A DNA stretch of 36,572 bases from an uncultured Spirochaetales bacterium (GTDB taxonomy: Bacteria; Spirochaetota; Spirochaetia; Sphaerochaetales; Sphaerochaetaceae), in the NCBI GenBank assembly GCA_949295675.1, contig CASFMA010000031.1, forward strand, positions 1 to 36,572. Reading direction: 5' to 3'. Below the pieces are notes generated by a model. It saw only the letters and a program-made list of their open reading frames with translations, had not been told where the DNA came from and did no database searches. Shown here piece by piece: positions 31,178 to 36,572 of this stretch. The translations under genes and the position numbers were made by a program. The number at the start of each line of letters is the position of its first letter. Position 1 is the stretch's first letter.

Positions 31178-33061
31178 TCAAACTGAAAGGATTCTTGTCA
31201 GATTCCTAACGAAATCAGAGGAATCCGATGGCATCACGCCCTCAGCAAGAAGCGCCTGGTCAAGGATCACAGACGAAAGAGCCTTGACGAAGTCATCATC
31301 AGAGCTGCCTTCGATCTTCTTTATGACAGGAGAGTCAGGATTGATCTCGAGAAGAGGCTTGACCTCTGGCAGGTCCTCGCGTCCAAGCTGCTTCATCATC
31401 CTCTGCATCTGTATGGACATGTCATCATTGCTGAGTATCACGGCAGCAGGAGCATCGGAAAGGCGTGAGGAGACACGGACATCCTTCACCCTGTCACCAA
31501 GCGCGGCCTTTATCTTCTCGGCAACGCCCTTCATATCCTCTTCCTTCTTCTTGTCCTCATCGCTCTTGAGGTCATCGATGGACTCTTCCTTGTTGATGGC
31601 CTTCAGAGGCACATCCTGATAGCTTCCTATCATTCCGACGACAATCTCATCGATATCATCGCACATGAGCAGAACCTCGTAGCCCTTCTCCTTGTACGCA
31701 GCGACAAGCGGGGATGTCTTCAGGACATCTTCCTTTCCGCCAGTGATGTAGTAGATGGCTTTCTGCCCCTCCTTCATCCTCTCCTTGTACTCCTTCAGGG
31801 ACACGAATCCATCGCTCTCGCTTGACTTGTATCTGACAAGCTCAAGAAGTGTGTCCTTGTTGGCATAGTCGGAATAGAGGCCTTCCTTCATCGGGCGGCC
31901 ATACTGCGTGATGAACTTGGCATAAAGCTCCGGGTTGTTCTCTGAGATCTTCTTGAACTCACCGAGAAGCTTCTTCACTGACGCATTGCGTATGCTTCTC
32001 ATCACCTTGTTCTCCTGAAGTATCTCACGGGAGACATTGAGAGGCAGATCCTCGCTGTCAATGACACCGCGCACAAACCTCAGGTAAGATGGAAGGAGAT
32101 CCTTGTCGTCATCCGTGATATATACACGCTTCACGTAAAGCTTCACGCCTGGGCGGTAATCAGCATAGTACATGTCGAAAGGAGCGGTAGCCGGAATATA
32201 GAACAGCGTAGTATATTCCGTAGCGCCCTCTGCCTGGGTATGGATATAGAAAAGAGGATCCTCGCTGTCATAGAAAGCGTTCTTGTAGAACTCCTTGTAC
32301 TCCTCATCCTTTATGCTGCTCTTGCTTCTCTTCCAGAGCGCAGAGGCGCTGTTGACCTGCTCGGTCTTCCTCTCAACAGTCTTCAGAGGCTCGCCTTTAT
32401 CATCCTTCTTATCGTTGTCATAGTGTGTCTGGTCATAGGTAAGATAGATTGGATATGCGATATTATCTGAATACTTCTTGATGAGGTTGTCCAGGGTCCA
32501 GCGGTTCGCGAACTGCTCCCCTTCCTCGTTGAGGTCCAGGATGCTGGTAGTCCCCTGCCCATCTCTTTCAGCTTCCTCTATCGAATATGAGCTCTCACCA
32601 GTGCTTGTCCACTTGTAGGCTTTGTCAGTCCCCGCCTTCCTCGTTATCACCGTGATCCTGCCAGCGACCATGAAAGCCGAATAGAAACCGACACCGAACT
32701 GACCGATCAGGTTGGAGTCCTTCTTCTGGTCATCCGTAAGAGATGAAAGGAACTTCTTCGTACCGGAGCTTGCAATGGTCCCGAGGTTGTTGTTCAGGTC
32801 ATCCTCATCCATTCCGATGCCGTTGTCCGAGATAGTAAGCGTCCTGCCAGTCCCCTCCGTGAAAGAGATATCGATGCGGGGATCGAAGGCAAAACCCTTG
32901 AGTGACTCATCTGTAAGGGTAAGGTATCTGAGCTTGTCTATGGCATCTGATGCGTTGGATATAAGCTCGCGGAGGAATATCTCCTTGTTAGAGTAAAGCG
33001 AATGTATTATGAGGTGCAGAAGATCAGCGACCTCAGTCTTGAATTTCCTTGTTGTTGACAT
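31178..33061 (-). CDS. htpG: HSP90-family chaperone HtpG
   Basis: The 627-residue chaperone has the GHKL ATPase domain: ELISNASDAIDKLRY (32-46), DNGIGM (79-84), GTIASSGTKKF (95-104) and GQFGVGFYSAF; then the middle domain (KRVYITD, LRFVRGVIDSEDLPLNVSRE) and the C-terminal dimerisation domain. It is the bacterial Hsp90, assisting folding of clients with ATP. The start is the ATG at 33061 (MSTTRKFKTEV), with GGGAG seven bases upstream; the 41 extra residues of the longer frame are not part of HtpG. No CIRCE repeat is visible upstream, so it is unlikely to be under HrcA control. Confidence 0.97.
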   Translation of the reverse strand: MSTTRKFKTEVADLLHLIIHSLYSNKEIFLRELISNASDAIDKLRYLTLTDESLKGFAFDPRIDISFTEGTGRTLTISDNGIGMDEDDLNNNLGTIASSGTKKFLSSLTDDQKKDSNLIGQFGVGFYSAFMVAGRITVITRKAGTDKAYKWTSTGESSYSIEEAERDGQGTTSILDLNEEGEQFANRWTLDNLIKKYSDNIAYPIYLTYDQTHYDNDKKDDKGEPLKTVERKTEQVNSASALWKRSKSSIKDEEYKEFYKNAFYDSEDPLFYIHTQAEGATEYTTLFYIPATAPFDMYYADYRPGVKLYVKRVYITDDDKDLLPSYLRFVRGVIDSEDLPLNVSREILQENKVMRSIRNASVKKLLGEFKKISENNPELYAKFITQYGRPMKEGLYSDYANKDTLLELVRYKSSESDGFVSLKEYKERMKEGQKAIYYITGGKEDVLKTSPLVAAYKEKGYEVLLMCDDIDEIVVGMIGSYQDVPLKAINKEESIDDLKSDEDKKKEEDMKGVAEKIKAALGDRVKDVRVSSRLSDAPAAVILSNDDMSIQMQRMMKQLGREDLPEVKPLLEINPDSPVIKKIEGSSDDDFVKALSSVILDQALLAEGVMPSDSSDFVRNLTRILSV

Positions 33062-33079
33062 TTCTTTTCTCCCTTTCAA

Positions 33080-33108
33080 AACATACAAACGAGAAATGGA
33101 AACGGCAA
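33080..33108 (-). promoter_or_regulatory. Sigma-70 type promoter of htpG
   Basis: TTGCCG and TATGTT are 17 bases apart on the minus strand, 18 bases before the ATG; the GGGAG site fits between. It is divergent from the ROK promoter. Confidence 0.55.
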
Positions 33109-33198
33109 CAGGAATCATCAATTTGCATACATGCCATGCGCGATATGAGGGAAATGAGCCACGCCTTGCATGAATATTAGGCATGACCGCTGAAAATT

Positions 33199-33207
33199 TG
33201 GTAAAAT
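33199..33207 (+). promoter_or_regulatory. Extended -10 promoter of the ROK gene, leaderless arrangement
   Basis: TGGTAAAAT then six bases (GACCTT) then ATG at 33214. The nine bases and the gap are identical to those before the PspF-like gene. No -35 is clear. Confidence 0.5.
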
Positions 33208-33213
33208 GACCTT

Positions 33214-34272
33214 ATGGATTTCTCTAGACCCGACAATGCAAGGAAGATAAACAGGCTGAAAGTCCTTTCCGCCTTACGGCATGAGGAACTATCGAAAGCC
33301 GAGATATCAAGAAGGCTGAACATAAACAAAGTCTCAATCGGCGAGATCATAGATATCATGACGGGTGAAGGGCTTCTTGAAGAAGTCGGCAAGGCGGCAT
33401 ACTCATCAGGCCGTCCGGCAACCCTTCTTGCCATCAAGCCGAACTCAGGCAGGGTGCTGTCGATAGAGATGAAGAGAAAGGCAGTCTCCGTATCGGTCTC
33501 AGATGCTGTCGGCAGGATACTCAGGTTCGAGCGCTTTCCCCGTACGGATACGCTTCTCTCAGACCTCGAAAGGACAATCACGAAGATGAGAGGCGGAGAC
33601 GATGTCAGGATATATGGCATCGCCATCGTTAACGAGGATATCGACATATCATCGATAATAGACGCGCCGAAGGTAGTCATATCCCGCATCGATGCGGAAA
33701 GCGCAAGCGAGATCGCAAGGATGGAGGATGCAGAGAACACGCTCTTTGTCTCATGGTCAGACTCGATCGAAGCCGCTTTCTTCCATGACGGGATGATCAA
33801 GCTTCCGCATTTTGCCCATATAAGGGCGCAGAGGGATGGAGAGTGCAGCTGCGGCGGACATGGATGCCTTGAAGCTGCCGCATCAGGCTTGTCGCTGATA
33901 AGGAAAGCCGGAGCCAAAGGCTACAGGGACCTTGTCACATCACCTCAGGGGCTTCAGGCTGTGCGTGAAAGCATGAGACCGATGGCTGCCGCTCTTTCAA
34001 TGGCTGTCCAGGCGCTATCAGCGGACCGTGTAGTCATAACAGGAGAGCTTTCAGCACTCCCTGATGAGATGTTCGCACATCTGAACACACTCCTCTCATC
34101 AGCGCTTCCTCCTGGAAGGAACGTAACGGTATCAAAGGCGCTGTCTGGAGAGAAAGGAGCGAGGGAGGGAGCTGCGATCCTTGCCCTTGATGAGTTCTTC
34201 TACCATACTGTGCTGCTTGCAAAGCTATCTGCTATCGAACGCCTCGCCTCTGATTTTCAGAGCGGAATATGA
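33214..34272 (+). CDS. ROK-family transcriptional regulator (NagC/XylR-like)
   Basis: The 352-residue protein has an N-terminal winged helix-turn-helix (about 26-55, LSKAEISRRLNINKVSIGEIID) and a C-terminal ROK domain with the zinc motif CSCGGHGCLE (Cys211, Cys213, Cys218). ROK regulators repress sugar genes and are released by a sugar or sugar phosphate. The phosphate-binding DxGxT of ROK kinases is replaced by SIEMKRKAVSV, and the usual ExGH before the zinc motif is LPHFAH, so it should be a regulator without kinase activity, with an altered sugar pocket. No sugar gene adjoins it; targets could be elsewhere, including the sugar operon at 17-25 kb. The 3' end overlaps the convergent lipoprotein gene by 41 bases. 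Confidence 0.88.
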   Translation: MDFSRPDNARKINRLKVLSALRHEELSKAEISRRLNINKVSIGEIIDIMTGEGLLEEVGKAAYSSGRPATLLAIKPNSGRVLSIEMKRKAVSVSVSDAVGRILRFERFPRTDTLLSDLERTITKMRGGDDVRIYGIAIVNEDIDISSIIDAPKVVISRIDAESASEIARMEDAENTLFVSWSDSIEAAFFHDGMIKLPHFAHIRAQRDGECSCGGHGCLEAAASGLSLIRKAGAKGYRDLVTSPQGLQAVRESMRPMAAALSMAVQALSADRVVITGELSALPDEMFAHLNTLLSSALPPGRNVTVSKALSGEKGAREGAAILALDEFFYHTVLLAKLSAIERLASDFQSGI

Positions 34273-35005
34273 CATATGTGAGAAGCAGGACAAGGTATAT
34301 GCACCAGAAGACAGAGTTTCCTGCTATCACTGCCGTTATGATCCAGGGAACTGCAGTGAACACGATCGCCAGCGCAAGCGAAGCACCCCGTGAGAGTGCG
34401 CGCTTCATACCGCTCCTGACAGCTGTGGCTGCAGTGAAAAGTATGACAGAGACAATCGACACGATCATCAGGCGAAGCATCCATCCATCCACACTGTAGT
34501 GGATAAGCTCATCTTCCCTGTCAACGTAGATGACAGCTGGCTCAGCCGGGCTCTCTTCAGCAGCAGGCGTTGCAGGCACTTGCTCAAGAGCTGGTGCATC
34601 CGCTGTCGTCTCTTCAGCATCAGCAACAGGCTCAGCCACCTCTTCAGGTGTTCCTGTATTGACAACAGCCGGTATGAAGACAACATCAGGCGTCTGGTCG
34701 ACAACTTCCGGGACAGGCTCTTCCTCAGGAGCTGACTCTGGAACAGTCTCAGCCGGGACAGCAGGCGGAACGTTCTCATCCTGTACCACGCTATCTTCCA
34801 CAGCAATTTCATCTGCTGCAGCCTCGGGCACGGCAAGCACCTCTTCGATAGGACGCTCCTCTGTCCGTGTCCTTGCAGGACTTTCAGTAAGGGCGTCTAT
34901 TATCATAGAACCGCTGCTTTCAGCAGAAAAGACATTACCCCCTGTTATGCAGGAGGACAGCACAGCTGAAATGACGATGATGAGAACAATGAACGCCCTT
35001 CTCAT
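34232..35005 (-). CDS. Lipoprotein with acidic Pro/Ala/Glu-rich stalk and C-terminal membrane helices
   Basis: The 257-residue product begins MRRAFIVLIIVISAVLSSC, a lipoprotein signal with lipobox LSSC (Cys19). Residues of about 40-165 are a low-complexity stretch rich in Pro, Ala, Glu and Val with almost no basic residues. The remaining ~90 residues have three hydrophobic segments (LMIVSIVSVILFTAATAV, ALAIVFTAVPWIITAVIAG, VFWCIYLVLLLTYVIF) and a basic tail. A lipid anchor plus membrane helices with a disordered stalk is an odd combination; the protein would be tethered at both ends. Family not recognised. The start at ATG 35005 is favoured over a TTG at 35017. It overlaps the convergent ROK gene by 41 bases. 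Confidence 0.7.
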   Translation of the reverse strand: MRRAFIVLIIVISAVLSSCITGGNVFSAESSGSMIIDALTESPARTRTEERPIEEVLAVPEAAADEIAVEDSVVQDENVPPAVPAETVPESAPEEEPVPEVVDQTPDVVFIPAVVNTGTPEEVAEPVADAEETTADAPALEQVPATPAAEESPAEPAVIYVDREDELIHYSVDGWMLRLMIVSIVSVILFTAATAVRSGMKRALSRGASLALAIVFTAVPWIITAVIAGNSVFWCIYLVLLLTYVIFRSENQRRGVR

Positions 35006-35022
35006 AGCATATATCAAACAAC

Positions 35023-35050
35023 ATTATATAGAAATTGTTACAAAATGCAA
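35023..35050 (-). promoter_or_regulatory. Sigma-70 promoter of the stalk lipoprotein gene
   Basis: TTGCAT and TATAAT are 16 bases apart; the start lies about ten bases before the ATG, with no ribosome site. The rest of the 280 bases up to 35285 shows only short meaningless frames. Confidence 0.55.
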
Positions 35051-35251
35051 AAACGCTGATCCAGCCTTTGGGAATCTTGGCACATCGGTTTTCCTGATGC
35101 CTTTGCTTCCGCCTGTCTCCAGTGTCCATCGATACAGCTTTTGCATTCCAATTCCGCCCTTCCTATCATCAAAACCAAGCAAAAAGAAAGGCAGGCTGTG
35201 AACAATACACCACCTCCAGTTCTTAAGTTTATCTAAAAATTTGATGCAAAC

Positions 35252-35279
35252 TTTACAAATTCTGAAGTTTGAATAGAAT
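35252..35279 (+). promoter_or_regulatory. Promoter of the DUF4143 ATPase gene, leaderless arrangement
   Basis: TTTACA and TAGAAT are 16 bases apart and the -10 ends exactly six bases before the ATG at 35286. This is the best-formed of the leaderless-type promoters. Confidence 0.6.
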
Positions 35280-35285
35280 ATAAAC

Positions 35286-36482
35286 ATGAAAATAAATAGA
35301 CCCATCTATATGGATGAAATGCTCAAATTCCTGGATGTGCCTCTTGTAAAGATAATCAACGGGGTCAGACGATCCGGGAAATCCACATTATTGTCGCTCC
35401 TTGCAGATGAGCTGAAGAAACGTGGGATTCCTGAAGAAAGGGTCATATACAGAAGGTATACAGCGATAGGGACACCAATTGCCAGTGATTCCGTTTCCAT
35501 GTATCAGGAGCTGAAGGCTCAGGCAGGAGGGAAAGGACGGTGCTACCTGCTTCTGGATGAGGTGCAGGAGATCCCAGGATGGGAGAAGGTTGTCAATTCC
35601 CTTCTTGAGGATGATGGCCATTGTATCTTCATCACCGGTTCCAATTCCCGGCTCCTGGCAGGAGAACTCTCAACATATCTGTCCGGCAGGTATGTGGAGA
35701 TTCCTGTCTATCCGCTGTCCTTTGATGAATTCTGTATGTTTGGAAAGACCAAAGGGCACGAGGAAACGCTCGACAATTACATCGCATATGGCGGATTCCC
35801 TGTGATATCCACAGTGGATCTCGATAAGCAGGCCGCATACCAAATCATATATGGGATATACTCATCCATCATCATCAGGGATATACAGCGCAGGCACAAG
35901 ATTGCCAACTTAGACCTCTTTTCAAGAGTCGTGGACTTTATCCTGAATAACATGGGCAGGACATTCTCAGGAGCCTCCGTGGTACGTTTCCTCAAAGGAC
36001 AGGGACGCACTCAGAACATAGAGCAAGTCTATGACTATATCAGATGGCTGGAAGAGGCCTTTGTCATATACCGCTGTCAACGTTACGACCTGCGTGGAAA
36101 AGAGGTCTTGGCAACACAGGAGAAATATTATCTTTCAGACCATTCACTGCTGTATGGACTGAAGGGGTTTCGTGGGGAAGATGTGGCTGCAGTAGTGGAG
36201 AATATCGTATATCTTGAGCTCCGGAGACGCGGCTACAAGGTATATGTAGGGAAGCTGTATGATAAGGAAATCGACTTCGTCGCGGATAAGGCAAGAGGAA
36301 TGGACAGGCTTTATGTGCAGGTATGCCGAAGCATGCCAGCCTCTTCCGACAGGGAGATATCAAATCTCAGATCCATAAAGGATGACTATCCCAAGATGGT
36401 GATCACACTGGATAAATACAGCTCAGACAATCTGGACGGTATAAGGATAATCCCATTGGAACGATTCCTGCTGGAACAGTAA
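35286..36482 (+). CDS. AAA_14/DUF4143 family ATPase
   Basis: The 398-residue protein has an AAA_14 P-loop domain: INGVRRSGKST (Walker A, 24-34), YLLLDEVQEIPGWEKVVN (Walker B, near 87-104), the sensor ITGSNSRLL and the SGRYVEIPVYPLSFDEF motif, then a C-terminal DUF4143 domain ending in the nuclease-like fragment GKLYDKEIDFVADK with VQVCRSM (the ExxxDFV...VQV pattern of this family). These ATPases are very common in gut bacteria and archaea, often in many copies; their role is unknown. It stands alone with its own promoter, and no toxin or antitoxin neighbour is visible. The final 90 bases of the window after it hold nothing I can name. Confidence 0.9.
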   Translation: MKINRPIYMDEMLKFLDVPLVKIINGVRRSGKSTLLSLLADELKKRGIPEERVIYRRYTAIGTPIASDSVSMYQELKAQAGGKGRCYLLLDEVQEIPGWEKVVNSLLEDDGHCIFITGSNSRLLAGELSTYLSGRYVEIPVYPLSFDEFCMFGKTKGHEETLDNYIAYGGFPVISTVDLDKQAAYQIIYGIYSSIIIRDIQRRHKIANLDLFSRVVDFILNNMGRTFSGASVVRFLKGQGRTQNIEQVYDYIRWLEEAFVIYRCQRYDLRGKEVLATQEKYYLSDHSLLYGLKGFRGEDVAAVVENIVYLELRRRGYKVYVGKLYDKEIDFVADKARGMDRLYVQVCRSMPASSDREISNLRSIKDDYPKMVITLDKYSSDNLDGIRIIPLERFLLEQ

Positions 36483-36572
36483 GCATACAAAGGCGTTTCT
36501 CTCTCTGCCATCATCAATGGATGCAGCATCTATTGCAAATGAATTGCGGACACATGAGAAAGCTCAGCAAAG

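Noticed and set aside
33062-33213. CIRCE or heat-shock promoter before htpG
   Set aside because: No TTAGCACTC/GAGTGCTAA inverted repeat and no heat-shock sigma-type -35/-10; an ordinary promoter fits.
34530-35201. Long plus-strand frame antisense to the stalk lipoprotein
   Set aside because: It is the Ser/Thr/Ala-rich mirror of a low-complexity coding region, not an independent gene.
35024-35305. Minus-strand frame of 93 codons before the DUF4143 gene
   Set aside because: It would start inside the DUF4143 gene, has no start signals, and overlaps two divergent promoters; its sequence resembles no family I know.

Overview
The window is a gene-dense bacterial chromosome segment of moderate GC with no rRNA, tRNA, CRISPR array, insertion sequence or prophage that I can see. 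The gene set best fits a host-associated spirochaete, perhaps Sphaerochaeta/Treponema-like. The evidence is lipoproteins with lax lipoboxes, solute-binding proteins starting with an FAGGxGE-type mature end, a DUF6062 protein, a GLUG-repeat surface lipoprotein and a poly-G contingency tract. The lineage is an inference from protein style only and is uncertain.

Layout. 1-2260 (minus): a cut-off secreted protein coupled to a GLUG-repeat lipoprotein whose signal peptide is encoded across a G12 tract. 2399-5952 (minus): SWIM zinc-finger protein and SNF2 helicase. 5953-9091: a phage-shock (Psp) island with two PspA paralogues, a PspF-like sigma-54 activator and PspC; each pspA has its own sigma-54 promoter and shares an upstream activator motif. 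9178-13460: carAB. 13542-17361: aspS, an HI0933-type flavoprotein, an OsmC-like protein and an unknown protein. 17351-24752 (minus): a putative carbohydrate uptake and catabolism run (binding protein, fused double permease, ATPase, class II aldolase, split transketolase, DUF6062). 24930-28607: proS, an ankyrin protein and adenosine deaminase. 28602-31114: rhomboid protease, an intergenic region with two predicted sigma-54-driven small RNAs, rlmE and an MscS channel. 31178-36482: htpG, a ROK regulator, a Pro/Glu/Ala-rich lipoprotein and a DUF4143 ATPase.

The most notable observations lie outside the proteins. (1) Between the rhomboid gene and rlmE are two tandem transcription units, each with a -24/-12 promoter, a similar predicted 5' end, an anti-Shine-Dalgarno CCUCCUUU segment and an intrinsic terminator, with no start codon ATG. 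They look like paralogous sigma-54-dependent sRNAs. (2) The GLUG lipoprotein carries a G12 tract at which a gain or loss of one G truncates the protein, as expected for phase variation. (3) Nine transcription units have a -10-like hexamer six or seven bases before the start codon and no Shine-Dalgarno site, which suggests that leaderless mRNAs are common in this organism. (4) The Psp circuit has the logic of the enterobacterial PspF/pspA system, including a probable autoregulatory site, but drives two separate PspA genes.

Genes are tightly packed. There are many 4-base stop/start overlaps within operons and several convergent gene pairs that overlap at their 3' ends, one of which (add/rhomboid) appears to encode a two-way terminator inside both C-termini.
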